A stretch of DNA of 36,293 bases. It comes from a virus. The translations under genes were made by a program, and so were the position numbers. Below, one piece after another: positions 1 through 7,109 of the stretch; the first letter of the stretch is position 1, and the number at the start of each line of letters is the position of its first letter. The stretch covers positions 1 to 36,293 of the IMG/VR virus record IMGVR_UViG_3300014491_000108. One strand, 5' to 3'. Below the pieces are notes generated by a model that saw nothing but the letters and a program-made list of their open reading frames with translations, had not been told where the DNA came from and ran no database searches.

Positions 1-132
1 ACTTACGCCGCCACTCGGGCCGCCACTTACGCCGCCACTGACGCCGCCACTCGGGCCGCCACTCGGGCCGCCACTGACGCCGCCACTCGGGCCGCCACTT
101 ACGCCGCCACTCGGGCCGCCACTCTGGCCGCC
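1..132 (+). repeat. 12-bp tandem repeat, coding
   Basis: Eleven units of the 12-mer GCCGCCACTnnn run head to tail. The variable triplet is TAC, CGG, GAC, CTG or GAG. The repeat stays in frame and encodes Ala-Ala-Thr-x. The unit has no spacers, so this is not a CRISPR array. Such arrays change length by slippage or recombination. The array continues beyond the left edge of the window. Confidence 0.95.
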
Positions 133-663
133 ACTGAGGCCGACATCGATGCCGCCACTACTAAAAACGTGAATTGGTTTAATAGCCCCGAAAACCAATT
201 GTTATTGTCCGAACTTCTTGGTGTTGGGTTATTTGGTCTAAAATGTGTATCATACGCATGGCGTTTTGCTCAATGTGGTAATCAATGGTCTGCTTACGAG
301 TCATTTTTGTCATTTTTCCAGGATGTTGTTAAGTTGCCAATTGATTATTCAAAATATCAACCGTGGCGGAATTTAGCAGAGCATAGTGGATACCGTTTCG
401 TCCACGCAGATTTTTGTATAATTTGTGATCGCCCCGAGGTTTTGCTCGTGGACGAATTCAATAGACCCCACTGCGAAGACGGTCCATTTTGTCGATATAC
501 CGATGGGTTTTCGATGTATGCGTGGCATGGCATACGTGTTCCTCAGTGGATTATAGAATCGCCTGAATTGATTACTGTTAGCGATATCGATAACGAATCG
601 GACCAGGAAATACGGCGCGTTATGATCGAAATAAAGGGGATGGATTGGTATATCGAAAACTGA
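1..663 (+). CDS. DUF6745-like protein with T-x-A-A tetrapeptide repeats, 5' partial
   Basis: The frame is open from the first base, so the gene begins upstream of the window. The GTG at 169 lies inside the frame and is probably not the true start. The first 45 or so codons are a tetrapeptide repeat Thr-x-Ala-Ala, where x is Tyr, Arg, Asp, Leu or Glu. A folded part follows. It includes a short CIICDRPE stretch and the segment ED-GPFCRYTDGFSMYAWHG-x-RVP, then an ending with IRRVMIE. From memory this pattern (HxEDGPA.RYxDG..LYAWHG..VP.W plus a terminal EVRR) is typical of DUF6745 proteins, which often carry the same Ala/Thr repeats upstream. The biochemical role is unknown. It is followed by the small protein at 721, an association I have seen elsewhere. 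The family call is from recall and the function is not assigned. Confidence 0.7.
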   Translation, partial: TYAATRAATYAATDAATRAATRAATDAATRAATYAATRAATLAATEADIDAATTKNVNWFNSPENQLLLSELLGVGLFGLKCVSYAWRFAQCGNQWSAYESFLSFFQDVVKLPIDYSKYQPWRNLAEHSGYRFVHADFCIICDRPEVLLVDEFNRPHCEDGPFCRYTDGFSMYAWHGIRVPQWIIESPELITVSDIDNESDQEIRRVMIEIKGMDWYIEN

Positions 664-687
664 AGATTAAAGCCAATTCATTCTAAG

Positions 688-705
688 GCTCTGAAATATC
701 AGAGC
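688..705 (+). promoter_or_regulatory. Hairpin directly upstream of a Shine-Dalgarno
   Basis: GCTCTGA (688-694) and TCAGAGC (699-705) form a perfect 7-bp stem with an AATA loop. The AAGGAG ribosome site of the next gene starts at 707. There is no T-run, so it is not a typical intrinsic terminator. It may protect the 3' end of the upstream message or tune initiation at 721. This role is inferred. Confidence 0.5.
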
Positions 706-720
706 TAAGGAGAAAAAACA

Positions 721-1068
721 ATGGAAAGAAAACCTATTAGACAGGGCGATGTCCTGCTTATGCCGATTGATTCGGTGCCTGAGAATGCCAGAATCGCTAA
801 AGAGCGATACACGGACCGAGGACTCATGGTCATGGACGGTGAAGTAACCGGGCATATTCATGTGCTTCCCGAAACCGAAGACAACTTCCTTTATGAGGGC
901 GAAGACGGAAACATCTATATCCGTGCGGACGTGGACACTGAACTTCGACACGACTGCCCCGGACAAGAAATGCCGGACCACTACACATTGCCGCTTGCGG
1001 CTGGCGCGTACGTTTTCATGCCTCAGTGCGAACTACTAGCTGGCGACGTGCGTCAAGTCCGCGACTAA
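721..1068 (+). CDS. Small conserved protein (RQGDVLL / GEVTGHxH type)
   Basis: This is a 115-residue soluble protein with a strong AAGGAG site 8 bases before ATG. It begins with RQGDVLLMPIDSVP and contains MDGEVTGHIHVLPE near the middle, then PDHYTLPLAAGAYVFMPQ. I recognise the motif set (RQGDVLI..ID..P and GE.TGH.H) from a widespread small protein found beside DUF6745 genes in bacteria and phages. The conserved His residues of GHxH could bind metal, but no activity is known to me. Its position right after the DUF6745-like gene supports a functional pair. Function is left unassigned. Confidence 0.8.
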   Translation: MERKPIRQGDVLLMPIDSVPENARIAKERYTDRGLMVMDGEVTGHIHVLPETEDNFLYEGEDGNIYIRADVDTELRHDCPGQEMPDHYTLPLAAGAYVFMPQCELLAGDVRQVRD

Positions 1069-1077
1069 AATTAGCCC

Positions 1078-1109
1078 GTGAGTTCCCCTTGCTCCATCGG
1101 TATAATAGA
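1078..1109 (+). promoter_or_regulatory. Putative promoter, GTGAG-N18-CGGTATAATAGA
   Basis: TATAAT lies at 1101-1106 inside CGGTATAATAGA, with GTGAG 18 bases upstream (1078-1082). The same two boxes recur at 4789-4820 and 21576-21607, each just before a small accessory gene. The -10 is a perfect sigma-70 box, while the -35 differs from TTGACA. The GTG at 1078 could be read as a start of the next gene, but it would place the promoter inside the coding region. Confidence 0.6.
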
Positions 1110-1125
1110 GCAGGGGGATATTTTT

Positions 1126-1620
1126 ATGTATTCATATTCTAGTCAAAAGATCGGCGATGATGGCTACGACTGTTTGGGTTATAGCAAGTTGCATCATGCT
1201 GCAATTGACGGAGACTTTGAAGAATGCGCAAGACTGATTGCAGATGGGGCCAATATCGAAGCGCTTCTTCATAGGCATTCAATAGACGAGACGCCTTTGT
1301 ATATGTGTTGTCAGTTAAACGAATACACTGTTTGCGCCTATCTTCTCATAAAAGCGGGATGCAAGATAACGAAGCATTGCATTCGTGAGGCGGTGAGAAA
1401 TATTAACCCGCAAGTCTTGGACTTAATGCTAACTTACCGGCCTTCATTGATCGGTTACGCTAAAAATATGCTTGAAGATGTCCATCCATCGTATCCGTGC
1501 GTTGAGTTCAAATTGAATTGGTTGAAGGTGATTGATGTCATAAATGGTCATATTAGCGCATTGCGATATCATCCTAGCAAGTTTCGGTCAATTGCTGTTT
1601 TAACAGGAGATGAGGATTAG
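1126..1620 (+). CDS. Ankyrin-repeat-like protein
   Basis: I chose the ATG at 1126 because AGGGGG lies 8 bases upstream and a TATAAT box sits at 1101. The in-frame GTG at 1078 is upstream of that promoter. The 164-residue product has one recognisable ankyrin unit near residues 19-45 (LHHAAIDGDFEECARLIADG-A-NIE). A second, divergent unit follows around residues 53-80 (ETPLYMCCQLNEYTVCAYLL plus IKAGC). The C-terminal half is less clear. Ankyrin repeats bind other proteins, so a host-targeting or accessory role is possible, but no partner can be named. Confidence 0.72.
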   Translation: MYSYSSQKIGDDGYDCLGYSKLHHAAIDGDFEECARLIADGANIEALLHRHSIDETPLYMCCQLNEYTVCAYLLIKAGCKITKHCIREAVRNINPQVLDLMLTYRPSLIGYAKNMLEDVHPSYPCVEFKLNWLKVIDVINGHISALRYHPSKFRSIAVLTGDED

Positions 1621-1621
1621 A

Positions 1622-1903
1622 ATGACAATGATCAAGTTTCGCCCACAACGCGGCTCTCTCATAAAGGCTATGGATCAATGCGTACGATGTCATCCAACGC
1701 GCGATGCTATTGCGAAGGCGGCGGCTCGAATATATAAAACCGGCATTGACCCTACATCTATCGAACTTCAAGATTACGGCTACGATGAGCGCATCGGCTG
1801 GCATACTTGGGTTGTAGTGGGGCGATTCTGTGCATGTGATTCACGTTGCGTTATCGGGTTCACGAATGGGCCGATTGAGGATGGTGTGCGATGCTCAATC
1901 TAA
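1622..1903 (+). CDS. Hypothetical protein
   Basis: About 93 residues starting MTMIKFRPQRG. The ATG at 1610 is also in frame but overlaps the upstream gene, and the GATGAGG before 1622 is better spaced. The middle reads DERIGWHTWVVVGRF followed by a Cys-rich CACDSRC. No family is recognised. It overlaps the next gene by 13 bases, which suggests translational coupling. Confidence 0.6.
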   Translation: MTMIKFRPQRGSLIKAMDQCVRCHPTRDAIAKAAARIYKTGIDPTSIELQDYGYDERIGWHTWVVVGRFCACDSRCVIGFTNGPIEDGVRCSI

Positions 1904-2316
1904 CTGAAACTATAGTTGATCGGAACTGCACTTCATATCCATTCGCTGCATCACGAGAAGAAATCATTAAGTCGCTAACCAATTGGCGCAAGTGGAATTA
2001 TGACATATTCTCAGGATATGATATGCGGTTCGCTTTTGTAGAGACGCGAAGGATGTTTACTGTGCAAGGCGGCGAGCAGTGCGACGACAATCCAGAGTTG
2101 TATTATGGGCTATTTGCTAAGTGGGATTTACGGGGCTATAAGGTTTCTGGAATTTGGTATGACCGAAGCGAAATTGATTTGCTTATCTCAGACTACAATA
2201 AGAACCATTTTCCACTGCGTTATATCGTAATAGGGCAAAACCTAAATTACTACCTGTTTGCGCGTCTCACAAGAGCTGAGGCATTTTACTTCACGGGAGG
2301 AAAGAAATATGAGTGA
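1891..2316 (+). CDS. Hypothetical protein
   Basis: This 141-residue soluble protein is rich in Tyr and Trp (NWRKWNYDIF, LYYGLFAKWDLRG). It starts inside the preceding gene and stops inside the next ATG (ATGAGTGA at 2309-2316), so it sits in a tight operon. I recognise no family. Confidence 0.65.
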   Translation: MLNLTETIVDRNCTSYPFAASREEIIKSLTNWRKWNYDIFSGYDMRFAFVETRRMFTVQGGEQCDDNPELYYGLFAKWDLRGYKVSGIWYDRSEIDLLISDYNKNHFPLRYIVIGQNLNYYLFARLTRAEAFYFTGGKKYE

Positions 2317-2335
2317 TTTTAAAGTTGGGGATAAA

Positions 2336-2520
2336 AATGTGTTCGGGGTGTCAAAACATCGTACCGAAGAAGCTGTCCGACCGCGTTCATTTCTGTCCAA
2401 CTTGCGGACTTAGGATCGATAGAGATACGAACGCGGCCATCAATATTCTTAGACTGGGAATGCAGTCTTTAGAAGCCTAGGCTTCTTAGAAACCCCTTAG
2501 CTTGCTACGGGGAGCATTCA
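2336..2520 (+). mobile_element. Decayed IS200/IS605-type element, right end only
   Basis: The stretch holds the C-terminus of a TnpB gene, a 16-nt palindrome AGAAGCCTAGGCTTCT over its stop codon (2471-2486), and a terminal hairpin CCCCTTAG-CTTG-CTACGGGG (2493-2512) with one mismatch. It ends at TTCA (2517-2520), as many IS605-family right ends do. The left end and most of tnpB are gone. The hairpin region is where these elements place their right end and the guide-RNA scaffold of TnpB. Confidence 0.7.
2337..2480 (+). pseudogene. tnpB: TnpB C-terminal fragment
   Basis: Reading from ATG 2337 gives 47 residues. They contain a four-Cys zinc finger, CSGC then CPTC 17 residues later, followed by RIDRDTNAAINIL. 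This order (CxxC, CxxC, then DRDxNAAxNI with the third RuvC catalytic Asp) is the signature end of OrfB/TnpB proteins. Full-length TnpB is about 350-420 residues, so roughly 90 percent is missing. It cannot be an active nuclease. Confidence 0.88.
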
Positions 2521-2598
2521 TCGAAGGCATTCATCAAGAATTCATCGATAGGTTTGAAAAGACAGAAGAAATTGTGATGCCTAAAATAGATAACTCGT

Positions 2599-2612
2599 CA
2601 TAATATATATTA
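2599..2612 (+). promoter_or_regulatory. Late-promoter-like element before terminase
   Basis: CATAATATATATTA matches the first nine bases of the CATAATATA(A/G)GTTAG element seen at 8222, 24151 and 35846, but lacks the GTTAG part. It ends at the terminase ATG. Transcription starting 6-8 bases after the box would give a leaderless or nearly leaderless message. Confidence 0.5.
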
Positions 2613-4606
2613 TGGGCGATGAAGAAGTAGATTCATTAGACGCTCTGCGCAAACAAGTCGCTGAGCGTCTAAGTCGTTTAAAGGCGACGCATCATGAGGA
2701 TGTCGCACAAGAGGCAATCGCGGGCGGTATCCAGTCGCTTGCCGTCTGTGATGAGGTGTGGGAAAACGGCGTACCCCCTATGCCGTTCGATCAGTTCTGT
2801 ATTGAACTCGACGGAAACGCGCTTTACCCTCGGCAGTATAAAATCATCAAAAAGGCTGGTCTGCTCAACGCATGGGATTGGATCAAGTCGGAACGCACAC
2901 TTAACCAACTCGTTTTGATGTGGGGTAAGGGCAGCGGGAAGGATTATCTATCTGCAAAAGTGCTTGCCTACCTTGCGTACGTCGTTCTGCATGTCAAGTG
3001 GCATGGCGACGGATGGGACACGACCGCGAAATACTTTGGACTCGCATCCGATTCTCAGCTATCAATTGTGAACGTGGCTCCATCGCAGGATCATGCCCGC
3101 CGGATCTTCTTTCGCTACCTCTCAGGATTTCTAAAGCACAAACTTTTTAAGCAATACAAGCCCGAGATCCTGACCGACACGATTTCATTCTATACCGAAA
3201 AGCAGATGGAGGCTAAAAAAGTTGATGGAATGTTCCAAAAACCTCTTCCCTGGCTCGTGCTCTATTCGCTCCATTCCCGCGCATCCGGATTCGACGGAAT
3301 GAACATCATCGGTTGGGTTATGGATGAGGCCGACGACGCCGATTTCCAAAACCCCGATGCCGTATACGAGACGCTTTGCGCTTCGTGCACGACCCGTATG
3401 GTTAATCGGTGGATTGGATGTATCATCTCATACCCTCGCGTCAAAGAGGGCTTTATGATGCGCACATACGAAACGGCTAAGGCAATGATTAAGAAGATGG
3501 GCGATATGTCCTCTATGATTGCCGACAAAGCCGCGACATGGGACGTTAACCCGCGTGTCACCCGCGAAACTCCCGATATCGTACGCGCCTACGAATCCAA
3601 CCCTCAACTCGCTGCGGCCATGTACGAAGGGTCGCCAATGGAAGCCGACGACGCGTTTTTCGAGTTCCCCGAAAAGATCGATGCGGCAGTGGACCATAAT
3701 CGAAAACCCTGCGCGATCGTCATAGCGGATACCCTGGACTACGAAACGAGTTCAGGCGCGATGGACTATCACGTAACCGCCCGAGTAGAGAATATAACCC
3801 GTACGCCGGGATACGAATATTACCTTGGGGGCGACTCTGGGCGAACAGGCGATGCGTATTCTCTGGCTGTTTTTCATATCGATCAGCAGAATAACGGTTA
3901 TCACTGGTTATGTCCACGATGCGGCACTAACGCGGCTTTTCTAAACACGGCGCGATATAATCTACACCCATTCAACAGCCGGCGCGAAGTTGACGATTCG
4001 CATCTTATTATGTGTGGCGTTTGCATGGAGTCGCCGCAACCGATATCCCGGAAGGGCACAAAAATCACGTTCAATCTCGTTGGTTGGCATGAAATACAAT
4101 CGGCAGAGAGAACGACATTCGCGGGGGCAGATGGCGCGGCGTACAGCATTCCTACCCTCTATGAGGATCTAATCGTACGCATTAAGCCTGAACGAGCTAC
4201 AAGGCAGGGAGAAGTTAACCGTCCCGTTTCGCTTACATCGGTTCAGGATATCACCAAAGAACTCATGTCGCGTCTTGGCATTCGCGCTGCGAGGTTCGAC
4301 CCATGGCAAACGAACCAACTCACCGAAGAGATCAGGCGCGGGCAGTATGGAGATGCCGACAGTATCCCGTTTACCAATAATGAGCAGTATCGACGGGCAA
4401 GGCTTACAAAAGCTCTACTCTACGCAGGGCTTATCGTACTTTTGCCGAACGATTTGCGCGATAAGGAATGGAAACAGCTTAGGCTCATTAACACAACCAA
4501 AATCGATCACCCCGATGGAGGATCAAAAGACATTTGGGATTCGGAGTCAGTGGCAATCTGGACAGCGGCTACGAGTGTTGATTCTCGTATTCAGATTCTG
4601 TTTTAG
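2612..4606 (+). CDS. terL: Phage terminase large subunit
   Basis: This 664-residue protein is the DNA-packaging motor. The N-terminal ATPase has a Walker A GKGSGKD at 105-111 and a Walker B WVMDEADD at 235-242. The C-terminal RNase H-like nuclease has GGDSGRTGD at 406-414 with Asp408, FDPWQ at 562-566, and a late Asp pair near 640-643 (KDIWDSES). Between the first nuclease strand and FDPW lies an insertion with two CxxC pairs (Cys434/437 and 468/471), which probably binds zinc. No Shine-Dalgarno site precedes the ATG. No small terminase gene is recognisable nearby. Confidence 0.95.
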   Translation: MGDEEVDSLDALRKQVAERLSRLKATHHEDVAQEAIAGGIQSLAVCDEVWENGVPPMPFDQFCIELDGNALYPRQYKIIKKAGLLNAWDWIKSERTLNQLVLMWGKGSGKDYLSAKVLAYLAYVVLHVKWHGDGWDTTAKYFGLASDSQLSIVNVAPSQDHARRIFFRYLSGFLKHKLFKQYKPEILTDTISFYTEKQMEAKKVDGMFQKPLPWLVLYSLHSRASGFDGMNIIGWVMDEADDADFQNPDAVYETLCASCTTRMVNRWIGCIISYPRVKEGFMMRTYETAKAMIKKMGDMSSMIADKAATWDVNPRVTRETPDIVRAYESNPQLAAAMYEGSPMEADDAFFEFPEKIDAAVDHNRKPCAIVIADTLDYETSSGAMDYHVTARVENITRTPGYEYYLGGDSGRTGDAYSLAVFHIDQQNNGYHWLCPRCGTNAAFLNTARYNLHPFNSRREVDDSHLIMCGVCMESPQPISRKGTKITFNLVGWHEIQSAERTTFAGADGAAYSIPTLYEDLIVRIKPERATRQGEVNRPVSLTSVQDITKELMSRLGIRAARFDPWQTNQLTEEIRRGQYGDADSIPFTNNEQYRRARLTKALLYAGLIVLLPNDLRDKEWKQLRLINTTKIDHPDGGSKDIWDSESVAIWTAATSVDSRIQILF

Positions 4607-4625
4607 CAGAAGATCCGTAATCCCC

Positions 4626-4799
4626 ATGGATTCAGCTATGATGGGTTATAGATGTATGTCACTGCATGGTTTCAATGTTGCGTACCATATTGTCGAAGCC
4701 AACAAAATGGTAGATATTGGCAAAACTGATATACCGCAAATATATGAATCTCAAGTATGTTTCGCCGTGCAGACACGAAAAAAGATTGTGAGCTTTTAG
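4626..4799 (+). CDS. Small hypothetical protein
   Basis: Fifty-seven codons from ATG 4626 to TAG 4799 (MDSAMMGYRC...KIVSF). The ribosome site is weak and no family is recognised. It fills an otherwise empty gap between terminase and the promoter-like element at 4789-4820. The composition is compatible with coding, but the evidence is thin. Confidence 0.4.
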   Translation: MDSAMMGYRCMSLHGFNVAYHIVEANKMVDIGKTDIPQIYESQVCFAVQTRKKIVSF

Positions 4800-4820
4800 A
4801 ATCGCTCCGGTATAATAGAA
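4789..4820 (+). promoter_or_regulatory. Putative promoter, GTGAG-N17-CGGTATAATAGA
   Basis: TATAAT at 4811-4816 sits in CCGGTATAATAGAA, with GTGAG at 4789-4793, 17 bases upstream. The surrounding GCTCC and downstream GTGATATTTTT resemble the element before 1126, so the two regions may share ancestry. Confidence 0.6.
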
Positions 4821-4837
4821 GTGAGTGATATTTTTAA

Positions 4838-5086
4838 ATGATAAAATTTATAATCCATTTCAATAGCGGTCAAACCATTGAACGTAATTTCAGCGTTGAG
4901 AAAGCGGCTGAAGTGCTTGTTCAGGCTTTGGGGAATAGTGGACAAGAATTCAAAGGCTCTGATGATTTTGCAAAGGCAATTGCAGACGGGTCATCTTTGT
5001 TCTTCATGCCGGGGGAGCATTGTCGCGGTGGAAGTGATTTCAATCGGCTCAAATGCGCGTTATTAAGTTTTCACAATATTGATTAG
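4838..5086 (+). CDS. Hypothetical protein
   Basis: An 82-residue protein of alternating strand-helix character (MIKFIIHFNSGQTIERNFSV, then an Ala-rich helix). It follows the promoter at 4811. It ends at TAG 5084-5086, after which the same frame stays open to 5197. No family is recognised. Confidence 0.65.
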   Translation: MIKFIIHFNSGQTIERNFSVEKAAEVLVQALGNSGQEFKGSDDFAKAIADGSSLFFMPGEHCRGGSDFNRLKCALLSFHNID

Positions 5087-5197
5087 ATTGGCTATGGTGA
5101 CGGGATTGGCGCTTACTCGCAACTCCATAATTACGATAATCAATGTGAAAAAGTCGGCATGGCGGCTATTGCTCATGCAGCTTTCCTGGCTCGCTAA
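5087..5197 (+). other. In-frame continuation after a TAG stop
   Basis: Past TAG 5084 the same frame reads IGYGDGIGAYSQLHNYD, then NQCEKVGMAAIAHAAFLAR and TAA at 5195-5197. It looks protein-like, but it has no start of its own apart from an internal ATG. It may be a decayed tail of the upstream gene or chance. The rest of the region up to the tRNA holds nothing else visible. Confidence 0.3.
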
Positions 5198-5211
5198 AGT
5201 AACCAGGGCGT

Positions 5212-5287
5212 GGTCTTGTAGCTCAGTGGACAGAGCGAACGCCTTCTAAGCGTTATTGCGCAGGTTCAAATCCTGCCGGGACCACCA
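5212..5287 (+). tRNA. tRNA-Arg (anticodon TCT)
   Basis: The 76-nt cloverleaf is complete. The acceptor is GGTCTTG/CGGGACC with two G-T pairs, the D arm GCTC/GAGC, the anticodon stem AACGC/GCGTT around loop CTTCTAA, and the T arm GCAGG-TTCAAAT-CCTGC. A CCA end is encoded. The anticodon TCT (5245-5247) reads AGA codons. Phages often carry such a tRNA to supplement host-rare arginine codons. Confidence 0.95.
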
Positions 5288-5375
5288 GACCTAAAGCTGA
5301 AAGGTTTAAAACACAGCCGGATTGAGTTTCCCTTCTAAAGGGGACAACATTTTATAATAATTGATCTAGGCTGTA
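5288..5375 (+). promoter_or_regulatory. Intergenic region with hairpin and TATAAT box
   Basis: CCCTT (5330-5334) and AAGGG (5338-5342) form a short stem with loop CTA. It is followed within 12 bases by TATAAT at 5353-5358, before ATG 5376. No convincing -35 box or strong ribosome site is visible. It may hold the promoter for the 5376 gene. Confidence 0.35.
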
Positions 5376-6038
5376 ATGCGGGATGGTCCTAATCGTATTT
5401 CGCATGAAGCATCAGAACTGAGTATACTAGGTAGTCTCAGTGATCAATACGACGCCATGGTGTTAGAATGTCTCCTCTATCATAAAGCGTCAACCGATGC
5501 CGTCACGGTTTATATGGCGGCTTCAAAAACTATGGAAACACTCGGGCGAAAGCGATATAATCTCATTAACGTAACCGAACTCGATAAGCGAACATCCATC
5601 GAAGGCATACGATTACGAATCGCTAAGATGAATCTCGACATCTCCACAATCACCCAAAAGCGAATGGGAATAGTGGTTGGCGATAAGTTCGATTTACAAT
5701 ACGATCAATCGGACTTCACCTTCATTCTTACGAAGCTCCCAAAAGATACTCCGGTTTATTCCCGTCAATTGATCGACGGCGGAAAAACTTCATCGACATC
5801 GTATATTCATATTGCATCCCCTCAAGCCGTTTTCGGAAAACTGGGTATCGTAAAAGATGTTGCTCTCATGGAATGGAAGGTAGTCGAACCGGGCGTATTC
5901 GAAATCAAAGTCCCGCATGATTGCGTAGATATGCAAAAGGGGAAAGAACTCGCAGAAGTGTATCGTCTACGAAAAAATGAGAATGATCGGCGGTATAATG
6001 AGAAAAAGGAACGATTAGAGGCGCTATCGAAAAAATGA
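5376..6038 (+). CDS. Hypothetical protein
   Basis: A 220-residue protein starting MRDGPNRISHEASELS. Its C-terminal 30 residues are a charged helix (LRKNENDRRYNEKKERLEAL). The middle reads IVVGDKFDLQYD and FTFILTKLPKD, suggesting beta structure. No known family. The end overlaps the ParB-like gene by 4 bases (ATGA), so the two are probably co-translated. Confidence 0.7.
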   Translation: MRDGPNRISHEASELSILGSLSDQYDAMVLECLLYHKASTDAVTVYMAASKTMETLGRKRYNLINVTELDKRTSIEGIRLRIAKMNLDISTITQKRMGIVVGDKFDLQYDQSDFTFILTKLPKDTPVYSRQLIDGGKTSSTSYIHIASPQAVFGKLGIVKDVALMEWKVVEPGVFEIKVPHDCVDMQKGKELAEVYRLRKNENDRRYNEKKERLEALSKK

Positions 6039-6415
6039 CACACCACTCGCATGAAATAAAACCGCCGTATACCGAAGAACAAATCGGACTGCCTAAAGGC
6101 GCAATCCGCTACGAGTCCATCGACCCTCAAATCCCTATAAACGACCGCCAAAACTATCAGCGTCATATTGATGATATTCGCGTACAGCACTCCATGAAAC
6201 AGCCGGACGTGGCGCAACGCATCGGACTTCTTGCCAAACGCTCGTATGGCGCTTATTTCATCATTGATGGTCAACACCATACCGAAGCGGCGATACGCTT
6301 AGGAATTAATATCATGGGGTATTGGGTGTTCGATAGTGATGGGGTTGAACATGAAAAAGCTGTGTTCAATAAGTTTGCCCTTTGGAAAGCGGAACAAGAG
6401 AGAAAACATGCCTAA
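6035..6415 (+). CDS. ParB/Srx-fold (ParB N-terminal-like) protein
   Basis: The 126-residue product contains YFIIDGQHHTEAAIRLGI at about 71-88, the hallmark (V.DGQHRxxAA..LG) of the ParB N-terminal nuclease/CTPase fold. It is preceded by a segment ending PINDRQNYQRHIDDIRV that fits the first strand. The second conserved Arg of the GxHR motif is His here, so activity may differ. Length fits a stand-alone phage ParB-like domain without a DNA-binding helix-turn-helix. Its role could be nicking DNA or modifying nucleotides. It is flanked by overlaps on both sides. Confidence 0.75.
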   Translation: MTHHSHEIKPPYTEEQIGLPKGAIRYESIDPQIPINDRQNYQRHIDDIRVQHSMKQPDVAQRIGLLAKRSYGAYFIIDGQHHTEAAIRLGINIMGYWVFDSDGVEHEKAVFNKFALWKAEQERKHA

Positions 6416-6851
6416 ATATCTACTTGCTCTTATATCGATTATTCTTGCGTTGTGCGTTCCGGCTTATGCCAGTTTTGGCGGCGCTTCGCACAATTCTTCG
6501 TTCGGTCATTCTTTTAGAGCCGGTCCGACATCCTCGACGAACCGTGCGCCCGTAACTCACGTTTCGGTAACTCGACACGTCTATGTCCATCACACCTATA
6601 CGGTCCATCATACGTATGGATACAGCGGACGGCACTATTACTCCACTCCGGTTTATGTTCAACCGGCTCCGGTCGTGGTTGTGAGGTATTCTGGCTATTA
6701 TGGGGGCCGATATTACGACATCGGAAACTCACTTTCGCAGGATATCGTAATAATTTTCGTAATACTCGCTATTCTCGCCGGTATAATATGGTTTTATCGC
6801 AGCATATACGGTAACGCTACCGAATTCACCGATGAAGATTCAGGAGATTAG
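6408..6851 (+). CDS. Exported His/Tyr-rich protein with C-terminal membrane segment
   Basis: I start at ATG 6408, which overlaps the ParB-like stop and gives a clear signal peptide MPKYLLALISIILALCVPAYA with a likely cut before S22. The mature part begins with a Gly/Ser-rich stretch. A His/Tyr-rich section follows (HVYVHHTYTVHHTYGYSG). A hydrophobic helix, IVIIFVILAILAGIIWFY, lies near residues 111-128, before an acidic tail. It is therefore a small envelope protein. The His-rich part could bind metal. A superinfection or lysis-related role is possible but not shown. Confidence 0.72.
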   Translation: MPKYLLALISIILALCVPAYASFGGASHNSSFGHSFRAGPTSSTNRAPVTHVSVTRHVYVHHTYTVHHTYGYSGRHYYSTPVYVQPAPVVVVRYSGYYGGRYYDIGNSLSQDIVIIFVILAILAGIIWFYRSIYGNATEFTDEDSGD

Positions 6852-6854
6852 CTC

Positions 6855-7109
6855 ATGGCAGATAATATTGTAACACCGCCCGTTCAACAAATCGCAAGGA
6901 TTGAAGCGACACTAAACTTGCAAACCGGACAAATACAAACGCAGTTCAACTTCCTAGACTACGGAACGTTTGGAGTATTGGTGGCGGCCCTTGGCGGTAA
7001 CCTCATGAATGCTATCAATAATAAAGCCAGTGAAGATCGTAAGGCTGCTAGTGAGGTTGAAGAATTAATGCAGAAAGAATTACGCGATAGGCTTAATCAC
7101 GAATCATAG
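6855..7109 (+). CDS. Small hypothetical protein
   Basis: An 84-residue protein with CAGGAG upstream of the ATG. It contains a short hydrophobic stretch (FGVLVAALGGNLMNAI) and a charged helical end (EVEELMQKELRDRL). It might be a small membrane or coiled-coil protein. No family is recognised. Confidence 0.6.
   Translation: MADNIVTPPVQQIARIEATLNLQTGQIQTQFNFLDYGTFGVLVAALGGNLMNAINNKASEDRKAASEVEELMQKELRDRLNHES

Larger units (their letters stand above)
2309..2603 (+). pseudogene. Small gene interrupted by a TnpB fragment
   Basis: A GGAGG site precedes ATG 2309, and the first codons read MSDFKVGDK, a normal phage-protein opening. Sequence then switches to transposon-derived sequence at about 2336. 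After the transposon right-end hairpin an open frame resumes (2520-2603) encoding IEGIHQEFIDRFEKTEEIV and ending MPKIDNSS-stop. The two flanks look like the head and tail of one small protein, split by insertion. Reading straight through from 2309 gives only 34 codons of chimeric protein. Flank identity is inferred; an uninterrupted homologue would prove it. Confidence 0.5.

Noticed and set aside
1-168. Repeat array as a CRISPR
   Set aside because: Units are 12 bases, contiguous and in frame with the following protein; there are no spacers.
1078-1125. GTG 1078 as start of the ankyrin-like gene
   Set aside because: The stretch contains a TATAAT box, and a strong ribosome site serves ATG 1126.
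2337-2480. Active TnpB nuclease
   Set aside because: Only the last 47 residues are present; the first two RuvC segments are missing.
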